A DNA stretch of 64,000 nucleotides from Cephalotus follicularis (Eukaryota; Streptophyta; Magnoliopsida; Oxalidales; Cephalotaceae): NCBI GenBank assembly GCA_001972305.1, contig BDDD01000314.1:62001-126000 (forward strand). The letters are read 5' to 3'. Position numbers and translations under genes: made by a program. The notes beneath the pieces were generated by a model that was given only the letters and a program-made list of their open reading frames with translations, did not search any database and was not told the origin of the DNA. This document shows, one piece after another, positions 1 through 11,541 of this stretch. The stretch's first letter is position 1. Each line of letters starts with the position of its first letter.

Positions 1-248
1 TGTAAGAACAAAGTTTGTTAATGATTTTATGATATTAATGAAATTTTTATTTCATTGTGTTTATAAATTCTGTTTATGAATTCTGTTTATGAATTGTGTT
101 TATGATATGGTTGTATGAATGTTTTTTAAATAATTGTGTTGTATGATTATGTTCTCTCAATTATTGCCGATAATTATATTCATTACCGATATTATGATAT
201 TTTGTGCATAATGCCTATGTTAGTATTCTTTTTACCCTTGCTGTCATT

Positions 249-567
249 AAGGGGGAGCTAATGATTTCTTCCTTTTATAGAACTTTTTGATGCTATACAA
301 AAAAGGGGGAGAATAGGCTCAAAATGCTTGAGTTTATGAATTTTGGGAGAAAAGGCTCAATATGGGAGATTAAGACTCAAAATGCTATGCACATTTTAGA
401 AAAGAACTCTCAACAACATAACTCATTGCTTATTTGATATTGCATGAACATTGCCATTGCTTACATTATAATTTATCTCTATTGGTATTTACTTATGTTT
501 TTAAATTGGTATTACTTTAATTTATGCCTTTTGAGCATATTTTTGTCATCATCAAAAAGGAGGAGAT
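249..567 (+). other. Multiple polypurine tracts of Sire-1
   Basis: Three tracts, AAGGGGGAG at 249-257, AAAAGGGGGAGAA at about 299-313 and AAAAAGGAGGAGAT at 554-567, precede the LTR. The last abuts the LTR start and is the likely plus-strand primer. Repeated PPT-like tracts are characteristic of Sireviruses; the same arrangement recurs at 59690-59944. Confidence 0.7.
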
Positions 568-686
568 TGTTGACGATTTAGTCCCAATCCTTGTTTTGAT
601 GATAACATATTTTCATTTGACAAGTTTACTTGATGTGCGAGAAATAACAAGTTCAATACCAAGGCAAAATACCATATGCATAAGAA

Positions 687-1217
687 GGCATCGACTCTCA
701 AGAAATGACATCGACGTCCGTACAGAAAGACATCAATCCCTTCCAAAAAGACATCGACGTCTTTAGTGTCAGAAGTTACAAGATCAAATTATAATGAAGA
801 CATCGTCCTTCCAGTAATGACATCGACGTCCGTACAGAAAGACATCGACTCATTTCAAGATGACATCGACGTCTTTTGTGCCAGAAGCTACTATTCAAAT
901 TTACATTTGAAGACATCGATCCCTACATGCAAAGACATCGACGTCAGTACAAAAGACATCGACGCCTTTCCATAGACATCGACGCCTTTCTAGAGCTACC
1001 TGCATTTCCCAGAAAAGACATCGACCCCTACAGAAGAAGTCGATGTGATGTTCAAAGTTTCAAATCCTGGAGATTTCCCAGAAATGACATCGACGCCTTT
1101 TAAAAAGACATCGACGTCTTTTTAAATGGTTTGACCCGGGAAACATGGAACGGCTAGTACGCGCACTTCCAACGGCTAACAACTATAAAGACATCGATGC
1201 CTTTTCTAAAGAATTCG
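687..1217 (+). repeat. Array of GACATCGACGTC-type dyads in the Sire-1 LTR
   Basis: About 15 copies of a short unit around GACATCGA, often continued as GACATCGACGTC or GACATCGACGCC, lie in 530 bp upstream of the TATA box, spaced about 20-40 bp. Several sit in imperfect dyads, for example 1102-1123. Variants such as catcgat and catcaat fit CpG decay. The position in U3, upstream of the core promoter, suggests a regulatory array; that is inference. Confidence 0.75.
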
Positions 1218-1318
1218 ACGTCTTTATGTCAGCAGAGACAAAAATCAAAGATTGCAACTACACATTTATTAATCAAAAGCTTCCATGAATTATGCAACGG
1301 CTACAAATCTTTTATGCC

Positions 1319-1327
1319 TATAAAAGG
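1319..1327 (+). promoter_or_regulatory. Probable TATA box of the Sire-1 LTR
   Basis: TATAAAAGG in the middle of the LTR, downstream of the dyad array and followed by an A-rich leader. This is a good plant TATA consensus; the transcription start is not visible from sequence alone. Confidence 0.6.
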
Positions 1328-1864
1328 AAGACTGAAACATCAGAAGAACATAGTGAACAACATTGAACTACATCAATTCAACAAGAATCACACAATCAAG
1401 AGAGATTTCATATTCAAAGCATTCTAGTATGCAAAAAAGCTCAAAGTGCTCAATAGTGTTCTAACAAGCTTCTAAGCTTTATCCTTTGAGATTTTCTGAG
1501 TGTTTCAAATTAAGAGCTGTATTATTCATATCAACCTATTTGAGAGGTTATCTTGTAAACACTTTCACATTTGACTTGTAAAAGAGGAGAATCCTCTAAG
1601 GTCTTGAGGTCAAGGTCTTGTGATTGAGGTCAATCACGAAGTTGTAAGGTGTAACGAATTGCTGCCTTAATCAATTCGAGATAGTGGAAACTCAAGGAGC
1701 TCCCTTGGGAAAAGTGGACGTAGGAAAGAGTTAGCCGAACCACTCTAAATTCGGAGAAGTTTTTCTATCCCTTAACTATTTAATTTGAAAGTTTTTAAAT
1801 TCCAGAATTTACTTCAATATTCAATTCACCCCCCCTATTGTATATTTCAAGAGTGTTTATTTCA

Positions 1865-2544
1865 AAGACCATATCCCTCTGATAGAGTTTTCATACAATA
1901 ACAGTTATCACTCGAGTGTTGGTATGGCCCCATAGGAGGCACTATATGGGAGGAACTGTACGTCACCCGTCTGTTGGGACGAGGTTGGTGAACGACCATT
2001 GCTTGGGTCGGACTTGGTGGAGGAGACTTCGGAGAAAGTCAGGTGCATCAAGGAAAAGTTGCTGGCGGCACAGAGTCGGCAGAAGAGCTATGCCGACAGT
2101 GTGAAGAGAAGGACTTTAACCTTCGATGTTGGGGATCACGTGTTTTTGAAGATACCTCCGTGGAAAGGGGTGCAAAGATTCGGGAAGAAGGGAAAGCTAG
2201 CGCCACGCTATATTGGTCCTTTTGAAATTCTGGAGAGGGTTGGGGAGGTAGCTTATCAGCTAGCCTTGCCTCCTACCTTATCAGGTATACGTGATGTCTT
2301 CCATGTATCGATGCTACGAGGTTATATCCGAGATCCATCACATGTCCTGGATTTTGACTCGGTTACGGTGAGGGATGATCTTTCCTGCGAGGAGTCGCCT
2401 GTGAGAATCTTGGATTGGAAGACACAAGTATTGAGGAACCGGTCCTTTCCGATGCTAAAGGTTCAGTGGCAATTTCATCGACCGGATGAAGCGACTTGGG
2501 AACGTGAGGATAACATCCGAGAACTTTACCCGCATTTGTTTTAG
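1865..2544 (+). pseudogene. Integrase C-terminus and chromodomain-like tail of Tekay-A
   Basis: The conceptual protein shows the gypsy integrase end: an EFSYNNSYHSS block, then WDEVGER, AAQSRQKSYAD, GDHVFLKIPPWKGV, KLAPRYIGPFEILE and VFHVSMLRGY, finishing in a chromodomain-like KVQWQFHRPDEATWE motif. In the family this region binds DNA and, through the chromodomain, guides integration to heterochromatin. The coding end is followed within about 30 bp by the polypurine tract and LTR. The same blocks occur in Tekay-B at about 20700-21345. It is a fossil fragment with at least one break. Confidence 0.85.
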
Positions 2545-2752
2545 TATATGTAAATTCGAGGATGAATTTCTTTGAAGGAGGGAGGATTGTAACGCCCAGA
2601 AATTCAATTTCATGTATTATTGTAATCCTCGATGTAACCTTTACCTTGAATTAATAAAAGGCGAATTTCCTGGTTGATATCTTGAATTCAAAGTTAACTT
2701 AGAGCATTTAGAAGTGTGATTCTAAGTATAATTGTGGGGATTTTTGGCTTGG

Positions 2753-2900
2753 ACAGCCGACTGGTGCGATATACCAGCCGACTGTTGGACTAAAGGGAGA
2801 GGTAGTCGACTGGCGTGAGGAACCAGCCGACTGGCCAACTGTCGTGACACTTGGCAACAGACTGCCAGGCGAACAGCCGACTTGAAATGAAAGGCAACCG
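2753..2900 (+). repeat. CAGCCGACTGG dyad cluster 1 (Tekay-A LTR)
   Basis: Six to seven copies of cagccgactgg, gtcgactggc and related words lie in about 150 bp near the LTR start. They are degenerate forms of the palindrome CAGTCGACTG. Confidence 0.7.
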
Positions 2901-3730
2901 ACTGGATTGTGCCCTGTTTTATCTACATGTGACGAGATCACATGCAGCCATTGATAAGGTATCTTGCAGGCGCCATCTGATGATAGATGTAACGTGTTGG
3001 GCATGCACCACCACGCCAGGACCTGCAAGAACAGAAAGGGAGAGAAAGAATGACAAGTGTGTGTGCTTGCAAGTGATAGTGAGAGGAATGGGCTCTTATG
3101 CCATGCAAAAAGGGGTTAAAGGAGATAAGACTGCATAAATGCTTCCTGCCTTAGTCTCTCTCACCCTACAACCTGATAAGAGAGAACCAGACAATTTGAG
3201 AGTCAAAATAGTGGGAAATTAAGAGAGAAATAGTGAGGAAGTGAGAGGATCCTCCATTATTAGGTTTGGAGCTCGGATCGAAGCTACTGGACGGTTCTTG
3301 GAGCTACTGGGAGGCTCAAAGACACTGGATAGGAGACACAAAGAGGTGGACTTTTGATTTCTAACTTGAAATTAAAGGTAGGGGTAGTGGTAGAGAATTT
3401 TATGCATGCATTTTGAGTTTAAAGATTAATGATGTTGTTAATGAATGGTGTAGTTGTTGGCTATGGATTTTTGTGTTAAGGTTATGGTTAATGTTGATAA
3501 ATAACCTGACATGCATACTGAATTTTGGATGGAATTTTGGTTGGCTTTCATGCAATGCCATGTTGGGATGTCATTTGAATTATGATGAAAACGGAGAATA
3601 ATGCATGAATTGAGTTGTGTTTTAGACCAGTGTATGATTATTGATGATATTCTGAGGTTTGAATACGTGTGAGTAAGTTTAGTTGCTTGATTAAATTGAA
3701 TTAGCAGTGAGTTATTGTTACTGTCCAACC

Positions 3731-3955
3731 CAGAACAACTGACTGTTTGAGTAAAACAGTCGACTACTCGAACATCCAGTCGACTGTCATGTAAGAACAG
3801 TCGATTGCGCATGCGTTTTTACCGAGAATAGTCGACTGTCGAAGGAAGGCAGTCGACTGCCGAATGCTCGTGATGAACCAGCCGACTGTTGGGGAAGAAC
3901 AGTCGACTGACTGAAGGATCCAGCCGGCTGCTATGAGGAAACAGCCCACTGTTAT
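3731..3955 (+). repeat. CAGTCGACTG dyad cluster 2 (Tekay-A LTR)
   Basis: About ten units in 225 bp, for example CAGTCGACTGTC, CAGTCGACTGCC and CAGCCGACTGTT, at roughly 20-25 bp intervals. The Tekay-B LTRs have the same cluster at 16679-16845 and 21770-21937. Confidence 0.75.
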
Positions 3956-5160
3956 AGCAGAAATTGGACCGTTAGAGAAGGTGATAAGCCTAGGCTAATT
4001 TCCAACAACCCTAGGTGCATTCTGAGCATATGTTTGCCCTGCATTTGAACTGCTACTGTACGGTGAATTGCATTATGGTTGATTTCTAAATGTGATAACC
4101 ATTTTGAAAAGCTTGCATGCTTATTTCAATCATTATTGTACGAAAATGTATATTTGTCCACATATGATTTTATATATTTTCGAACTGAATGGGGAAATAT
4201 TCCAAAGACGGAGAAATGTTTTAAAGGATCGGTTACATAAAATCAAATGTATTGTTTTAAGTTTTATAACTTATCACAACTTGTGAACAGAGTAATATAT
4301 TTTAAACAAATATATGTTTGATCAAGTAATTATATTTTATTGCTTGACTTGTACTGTGCAATGCTTGTGCCTGTTGATTATTAGCTGCTGTGCTAATAAC
4401 CTGTTGATTACTTAGCCACTGTGCTAGTAACTTGATGTTGGTTTAGCCTCCGTGCTAAGAAACATACGGAGGACTTGCTCCAAAACCGTTCGCAAACGGG
4501 GATGGGGTAGGAGTGCATGACGTTGGGGCCAGGAGGTGGCGACGGTTGGGACGACTGGTTTGTCTGGTTCCTTTTGGGACATATTTACTGCTGTGTTGAT
4601 ATAACTTATGAGGTTATACTTGTACTGTGAACATGCACATATTTTTATTTGTACATACGGAGATATAATAATTGTGAAAATTACATGTCATATTGCATCA
4701 CTATTCATTCATTCATGATACGCATTACCTTGACCTTGAACCATATACATATACTTTTCTACTTAGCTGAGTGAGGACAAAGGCTAACCCCCTACTGTAA
4801 CAGATTGATGGAGTGGGTTTTGGTATGGAGCACACAAGGAGACTTAAGGAGAAGACTAAATTATTCCTTTTGTTTTATGTACTGAATGAACAATGCCAGA
4901 TTATTGTAACGTTGATTTATTTTATCTTGTACTGTATTATCACGCTCCGTTTGGGCGATCAACAATGATGAGGGTTTATATATAAACTTGTTAGGCATCA
5001 CGTAGTATGGGATGCGTGATATATGTTTAAATTCAGCTTTTACATGAATGCTTCCGCTATCGAGAAATTTATTTATAAATTTTTATGAGTTGGATTATAT
5101 ATTATGTTGATTGCCTTACCGCTTTATATGTTGTCTTAATGTTGGGAACGGGGTGTGACA

Positions 5161-6254
5161 TTAGTATATACTATTTTGGTGTTATTTAACACCACTACCA
5201 CTTATATTTCAATGATCGAACCAATTAAGTGCTATATGCACAACCTATGATACCAACTATCATTTTCAAATAAAAACTTATTGTTTAAAAGAAATACAGA
5301 TTTTCCTCCTATGAGAGGTACCTTCTGTTTTGTTTCCCAAACTGGAAACCACTATTGAATTGATATCGTTTTCCTCCCAAGAGACATACGATAAATGAAT
5401 TGTTAACTTTCTAAAGAAAACGGCTTTTATATTGCATACTCTTGATATATGTAATATTTCTTCTGAATTGATTGAATTGTTTGTCTATGCTTATTGCCGT
5501 TAGTCGAGTGATGGCGGAGGTCACCGACTACGGTGGGGATCCTAGGTACCAGGAGTTGGCTAGAGTATCACCCAAACTTATCTGCATTGCAGATCTTATT
5601 TGTTAAACTACCCACTAACGCCGGTAGTAAATGTTACCTGATCTATCATCTTCGGAGCGTAGGGTGATGGATAGGTGGTGCGTAGTCGGAGCTAGGAGGT
5701 AGCGACATGTGACACCCAAACCAGGATGAAGTGATTGTACCCTTGTGCAGTATTCTTACATATGTATTGTCTATGGCCAGTTGGCATGATTGCTTATATA
5801 TTGACACATTTAAATGTTATTTTAAATATAAACTGTCATACATGTTGCATTCATATATTCCTTAGCATGCATTATCTTCCTACTTAGCCAAATGAGGACA
5901 ACGGCTAACCCCTACAATTTCAGATTAAGGAAGGACGTTCGGAGATTGCTGCTGAAGCTTGGAGAGCTTCTATTTTATGATTTAAGGTTTTTATCTTATG
6001 TTGATGTACTGTATTGTAATGAACGGTTCATACCCTATTACTGTTGTACTTTCCTTATGTAAGGATAATTTATTTGACTTGTACATGCACATAGTATGGG
6101 CTACGTGCGGATGACTTGTATTTATATTCCGGCTTACTGAATGCTTCCGCATATTGTTATGAACTGTTGAATGGAATGCTGGAATATTATGTTTAATTTT
6201 GATATCACCATATATGCTTGTGTCTAATTGGAAATGGTAAGGAGGGGTGTGACA
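5161..6254 (+). repeat. Partial LTR of a second chromovirus-type gypsy element
   Basis: It ends GGAGGGGTGTGACA like Tekay-A and shares a tail plan with it: a 'ctacttagc...gaggacaa.ggctaacccc' block, then 'atagtatggg', 'gaatgcttccgc' and the terminal tgtgaca. It is clearly divergent, so it is a related but separate family. It abuts minus-strand Athila-like coding sequence on the right, suggesting it landed in the Athila element. The left side is incomplete and no matching internal region is visible. Confidence 0.6.
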
Positions 6255-7006
6255 AACGGCGCTTATCTTAAGTGACCACTTGGATGGTACGATCCCCGTA
6301 ACTAGATAATTCACTATGTCTTCATACCATGGTTCACTCCCGACACGCATAAGTTGTTCATCTGAAAATTTTTCATTAATCGGACCCTTCACCTCTTGCG
6401 TATTGGGGAGGTGGGATAGGTGGTCGGCCACCAGATTCTCGGTTCCTTTCTTGTCTCTTATTTCTACGTCAAATTCTTGAAGTAGCGAAACCTAACAGAT
6501 GAGAAGCGCTTTTGCATCCTTTTTTGGCCACTAGGTACCGAATCGCAGCATGATCAGTATAAACGATGACGTGTGATCCTAAAAGATATGACCGGAAATT
6601 TTCTGCATAGACCACAGCTAAAAATACATTCTCAATGTTCATGTAATTTAGTTGCGTATCGGAAAGGGTCCTATTGGCATAGTAAATGATGTGAGGCAAT
6701 TTATTCAGCCTTTGCCTGAGAACAGCTCCTATTGCACTATCAAACGCATCGCACATAATCTTGAAAGGCTCAGTCCAGATGGGTGTCTGAATGATAGGAG
6801 CCGAGGTGAGATCCTTTAAGATTTTAAAAGCTTCAAGGCACTCGTCAGTGAAAACAAATTCTTGATCTTTCGCTAGGAGCGATGTCAATGGTTGCTCCAC
6901 TTTTGCTAAAATCCTTAATGTACCCTCAATAAAATCCAGCATGTCCAAGGAATGCTCGACTTGAGGTGGAGGCAAATGTTTGATGACTTTGATTTTAGCC
7001 TTATCG
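6255..7006 (-). pseudogene. Athila/Tat-like gypsy reverse transcriptase end and RNase H
   Basis: Read on the minus strand, the order is the RT thumb (KAKIKVIKHLPPP at the upper edge), CLEAFKILKDLTSAPI, a PFKIMCDAFDSAIGAVL RNase H start, IIYYANRTL, YLLGSHVIVYTDHAAIRYL, and the tether-like VADHLSHLP. These are the ordered blocks of Ty3/gypsy RT-RNase H, with the wording used by Athila/Tat elements. It is probably part of the same old element as the gag islands at 26574-27189 and 49780-50325, now separated by insertions; orientation and domain order agree. It is broken, with several interruptions. Confidence 0.75.
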
Positions 7007-7831
7007 AAGAGAAATATTTATGAATTGTGAAAGAAATGGTATACAATGATCTTTATGAATGCTTTGAGCTGATCACTCAAAGTATTAAGGAAATGGTTTA
7101 TGAAATGATGAATGAACCACCCTTGGATTGCGATCCAAGGGGAACGAATCCGAGATGGATTAATGTTAATGGAGCGAGATGCTCACGGACATGCAAGTGA
7201 TGTAAGGATAGTAATCAGGGAGTACAGAATGCCCCGGTGAAGAGGTGTGAAAGGGTTCATTAAGCTTTTATTGCTTCTATATTTTATGAAATGTTCTAGT
7301 TATGAATTTCAACTAGAAAAGAGACATGTTTTATGACAAGTTCTAGCTATGAGTTTTGACTAGAAAAGTGATATGATGAAACGTGTTTACAATGAAAACC
7401 TTACTAAGCTATTTTGAGCTCATTCCTTTCGATATTTGTATTCAAATAAAAAAAAATTCAGAAAGGAATTAAATGGAGAATGCGAGCTTTAGAGGGAGCT
7501 CTTAAGAAGAAGTTTTGTGAAGGAAATGTACTATGCAATAATGTTTGCATAATATGCTTTGACATGTAATAAGACAATGTTTTTCCGCTGTATTATATGA
7601 TGATCCTCTGTAAATGTATAAGAATGATATGGTTGATGACATCTTTAGATAATATGAGAATGTTTAAAGTTAGTATTAAACGCTATGTATTATGTTGAAA
7701 TGTATGAGATCTATGATGTAAATTAGCTCTAGACAAGAGTGCTAAAGGATGTAACGGTTCACCCCACGTAACGCACTGATTCCTCGAAGCTCACTTTGAG
7801 CATTTAGCGGACTTGGATCGAGAGCGCTACA
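7007..7831. other. Unassigned AT-rich stretch, probably LTR or leader debris
   Basis: There is no protein similarity in any frame. It contains a tandem duplication of about 47 bp (7282-7327 and 7329-7375; GTTCTAG.TATGA...ACTAGAAAAG) and a dyad around ATTCCTTTC ... GAAAGGAATT (about 7422-7475). TGTAACGGTTCACC at about 7751 resembles a chromovirus LTR start. Copia LTR homology begins at 7832. Confidence 0.35.
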
Positions 7832-9369
7832 TAAAACCCATAGAGTCAATGCGTAAACCTAGTAGTTTTAAAATCGTCAACGCCATGCTCTCCATAGTGT
7901 TAACGTACAACGACTCAATCTAGTTATGGCATCGACGTGTACCCCTCATGGCATCGACGTACAGAGCTACTGGTTTTTCCAGCGGGGACGCAAGCCATTC
8001 GCGTTAACGCCCAGCAACTCAACTATACATGACGTCAATGCATGCTCTTCATGGCGATGACGCCTAAGACAAAAAGTCATTCTCTTCTCATTTCCAAAAG
8101 CCTTCGCATCGAATATTTCATCGTGGCATTGCATGGATCTAAATCCATTAAATGAAATACTCACCAGCAAAGCAACATCTTCCCTGATGTTGTACTTTCA
8201 CTAAATGATATGTGTACCACCACATTTTTGCCTGTTCAAAGTCGAGCAGGTCCCGAAAGCCTGTCGATCTCCGGTATGATGACAAATTCCCAGAACATCC
8301 CGATTTTTGGTACGACCACTCTAACAGTACACCAACTATCAGAGCAGCCCTGGTGTGATCGCGCAGTCACCCCCTGAATCCGTGTATTACCACGTCTATC
8401 AATCATGGTCCGAATAGCCAGTCGCTCTATCTGGTCATCGGCATATGTGCCATGTTTCCTTCGTCATACTCTGCTCCGATCACAGACTAGGGTTTGGATG
8501 AATGTCACCCCTAGTATTGCTGTGATAACTATGAATCAATGATCGCACCGAGTCTATCGGTTGACCTCCCATGGGAACCTCTCGTTCCCAGTCCACCTAT
8601 GCCTGATCAAGACATTTAAGTCTTCAACGTACATAGATAAATAGATCCGGTAACCCTCAGCCCGGGTGTGATAATCCCCTATTGCGCACTTGCCCATACA
8701 TCTCAATGTAGCTCCCACAAGACCCAAAGACAACCATTTTTCCAGCACCTAGCTAGTGCAGGGGAAGGCGAAAATCAAAGTCAAGAAGTCACCACACAAT
8801 GCATGCTAGCCGCTCAAGTCAAAGGAGACAACGCAGGCTATAGACCTACTAGTCACCATAGACTATACACTACCGAGACCATAGGAATCCTGTTGACATT
8901 GGGTATTGACTATCCAAATAGGTTTCCTATTGGTGGGTCTGTTCAGTGTCATGCACTCTAGCATACACCTCACATTTAGCTTTAGGGATAAACCCAATTG
9001 GCTACGAGATAACCAACCTCCACTGCTAACCCAGGAGCAAGCTTAACATGACAAGTCTTCACGGTTCATCAATGGCCCAAAGAAAATGAACCTATGATTT
9101 GGAATATTTGTCATAGGGAATATGGATCTAATTCTCATAGCTCTCTTGGCAAGAGATCAAACCCTTTGGTGTGATAGGGCACTATATGACATACAGTTAA
9201 TTACGTATAATTATTCTGGTCCTTTTGGTTGGTTGGAATGAGCCATATAGCCTTGCCATTTTATAAATATGCTCATAGAATATAAAAGGAATTCATAATT
9301 GTGTTAATCAAGAGTGTTTATATACAAACGAGCCATATCGTGTCATACAGGGACACGCATAACCTAACA
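7832..9369 (-). repeat. 3' LTR of Cop-A (partial)
   Basis: It aligns along its length with 24866-26403, both ending at the ...CCTAACA boundary next to CTCCCACTTGG. Only about 1.54 kb of a 2.49 kb LTR is represented. It contains decayed TCGAC dyads at about 7870-8065, such as atggcatcgacgtg and gcgttaacgcc. Confidence 0.8.
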
Positions 9370-9382
9370 ATCTCCCACTTGG
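9370..9382 (-). other. Polypurine tract of Cop-A
   Basis: CCAAGTGGGAGAT on the minus strand, directly before the LTR start TGTTAGGTT. The equivalent tract occurs at 36889-36900 (Cop-B), 41446-41456 (Cop-C) and 26404. Confidence 0.65.
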
Positions 9383-9539
9383 CCCTATTGCCACGATGAC
9401 CGATAGCCTAAGTCCGTAGCACTCAGATGTCTCTCTAGAACAGTGCTGCTCAAGGCCTTGGTCAGTGGGTATGCTAAATTTGCCTATGTGGAAACTCTCT
9501 CAAGGGTAATGTCTCCTCTGTCGATGATCTCTATAATCA

Positions 9540-11541
9540 GGTGATACCGTCACTATATATGCTTAGAGCGATGATGAGACCGAGGTTCTTTGGCTTGTGC
9601 AATAGCCCCACTATTGTCACAGTATACCATAACTGGACTTACAATGGTTTGAACCACATCAAGTTCAGCAAAGAACTTTTGCATCCAAACAGTTTCCTTG
9701 GCGGCATCTGAGGCTGCAACATATTCCGCTTCTATGGTGGAGTTAGCAGTAGTCTCCTACTTGGAACTCCTCCAGCTCACAGCACCTCCGTTCAATACAA
9801 AAACATATCCTGAAACGGATTTGCGATCATCTAGATCACTATTGAAACTAGAGTTTGTAAAGCCCTCTAATTTCAATTCTCTGTCTCCTCTATAGACCGA
9901 GAAGGTATCCTGAGTCCTTCTTAGTTAGTTCAATATCCTATTCACTGCCTCCCACTGTTTCTCACCAGGGTCAGACTGAAATCGACTAGCCATACCCAAG
10001 GCATAGGCGACATCAGGTCTAGTACACAGCATGGCATACATGATGGAGCCAAAAGCCGAAGCATATGGCTGCCTACTTATACGAATCCTCTCCTCAATTG
10101 TCTGTGGAGACATCCCCTTGGAGAGGTGAATTCCCTGGCCAATCGGAAGAAGGCCCCGCTTGGAATTCTTAAGGCCATACCATTTCAGCACCTTGCTGAT
10201 GTACTAGCTTTGGGATACTCCTAGCAACCTATTAGATCTATCTCTATAGATCTTTATACCGAATATATAGGAAGCCTCACCCAAATCCTTCATGGAGAAT
10301 TTCTTGGATAACCATGCTTTAATGGACTGCAACATACCCACATCATTCCCTATGGTTAGTATGTCATCCACGTATAGTACCAAGAAAGTGATGTTTTGAT
10401 CATCCTGTTTCCGGTAGACACAAGGCTCATCCACGTTTTTGATGAAACCAAAAGTCTTAACGGTCTCGTCAAAATGGATGTTCTAGCTACGGGATTCTTT
10501 CTTAAGGTCATAGATCGACCTTTGGAGCTTACACGCTCTATATGGATGCTCCATGGATACAAACCCCTCGGGTTGGGACATGTAAATGTCCTCTTGAAGA
10601 AATCCGTTTAGGAAGGCAGTCTTGACATCCATTTGCCATATCTAATAATCGTAATGAGCGTCAATAGCAAGAAATATCCGGATGGACTTAAGCATAGCGT
10701 CTGGTTAGAAAGTTTTGGTATAGTCGACTCCATGTCTTTGTCTATACCCTTTCCCAACCAATCGCGCTTTGTAAGTCTCTGTCTTACCATCAGTGTCAAT
10801 CTTCCTCTTAAAGATCCATTTGCAACCAATAGGGTTGATACCCTAAGGTGCATCGACCAAGTTCCATACTTGGTTGGTGTCCATGGAGTCCATCTCGGAT
10901 TTCATGACCTCTAGCCATGCCCCAGATTCAGTGCTCTTCACTGCCTCCTCATAGCTGAAAGGCTCGTCATCATCGATGTCATTGAGTTCCTCAGTATCCT
11001 CAATGAGAAAACCATATCCTTCAGGAGGTACTAGACCTCTGCATGATCTCCTAGTGAGAGGAGCGACTAACTGAGATCCACTCTCAGGTTGGGAACCTTC
11101 CCCAACTTTGCCTGTAGAGGGTTAAGCCTCTAATTCCTCCTCATCCTGTGGGCTTTCACCAGGTGATAACTCTCTCAGTTCCACCTTTCTCCCACTGCTC
11201 CCTGCAAGTAGGTATTCCTTCTCTAGGAATTTTGCAGTAAGCGACACAAAAATCTTTTGATCGCTGGGATGGTAAAAGTAGTATCATTTTTTGTCCTTGG
11301 GATACTCCACAAACTGGGAATGATACGCTCGTCCCTCCAGCTTAGAAGGATCCACCCTTCTAACATAAGCTGGACAACCCCAAACCCTCACATGGTTTAG
11401 GTTGGGTTTGCTCCCTTTATAAACCTCGAAAGGAGTGGAGGGGATGGATTTTGAAGGAATCCAATTTAGGATGTACACCACCGCGTGCGGTGCATAACCC
11501 CATAATGATATAGGAAGATCTGCGAAAGTCATTGTTGACAT
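9540..11541 (-). pseudogene. Cop-A pol, distal part: integrase end, reverse transcriptase, RNase H
   Basis: In minus-strand order: FADLPISLWGYAPHAVVYILN and FEVYKGSKPNL (integrase C-terminal region), a run where the RT N-half is recognisable as KWIFKRK.DTDGK-type wording near 10790-10840, the catalytic block VLYVDDILTIGND, FSMKDLGEASYIFGIKIYRD, YASAFGSIMYAMLCTRPDVAYALG, and an RNase H end (AASDAAKET..) near 9690. The product would copy element RNA into DNA in a virus-like particle. It is broken, with many interruptions; Cop-C carries a better preserved relative at 41848-42615. Confidence 0.75.

Larger units (their letters stand above)
1..1864 (+). mobile_element. Sire-1: 3' end of a Sirevirus-like Ty1/copia element
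   Basis: The window opens inside the non-coding 3' part of the element and runs through its 3' LTR. Purine-rich GGGGGAG tracts precede an LTR starting TGTTGAC and containing the TTTTGATGATAAC block that also begins the LTRs of Sire-2 at 52799 and 59945. Several polypurine-like tracts before the 3' LTR are a known Sirevirus trait. The right edge is set where Tekay integrase coding sequence resumes, so the element sits in Tekay-A; aagac (1865-1869) would be the target copy on this side, with its partner outside the window. Only the end is visible, so wholeness cannot be judged. Confidence 0.8.
568..1864 (+). repeat. 3' LTR of Sire-1
   Basis: About 1.3 kb, TGTTGACGATTTAG to TTTATTTCA. The left edge follows the polypurine tract directly. 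Near the right end is the block AGTGGAAACTCAAG ... AAGTGGACGTAGG ... GCCGAACCACTCTA (about 1684-1750), shared with the Sirevirus LTRs at 53737, 60840 and the solo LTR at 12602. The right edge is inferred from where gypsy integrase coding sequence resumes. Confidence 0.75.
1865..5160 (+). mobile_element. Tekay-A: 3' portion of a Tekay/Del-like Ty3/gypsy chromovirus
   Basis: The end of the integrase with a chromodomain-like tail is followed by a polypurine tract (about 2574-2587) and a complete-looking LTR. Sire-1 interrupts it on the left, so the remainder lies outside the window. LTR termini TGTAACGCCC ... GGGGTGTGACA are typical of plant chromoviruses. It is a partial, broken copy, and older than Sire-1 because it hosts that insertion. 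Confidence 0.85.
2588..5160 (+). repeat. 3' LTR of Tekay-A
   Basis: About 2.57 kb, from TGTAACGCCCAG, directly after the GAAGGAGGGAGGAT tract, to GGGGTGTGACA. It contains two clusters of CAGTCGACTG-type dyads, one near each end of its first half. No second LTR of this copy is in the window, so its age cannot be estimated from LTR divergence. Confidence 0.8.

Noticed and set aside
687-1217. Regular short repeats that could suggest a CRISPR array
   Set aside because: Units are 8-14 bp, imperfect, with irregular spacing, in a plant LTR; not repeat-spacer structure.
8668-8961. 97-residue frame, and similar frames at 25588-25782
   Set aside because: LTR sequence of Cop-A; the corresponding frame is not kept open between the two LTRs.
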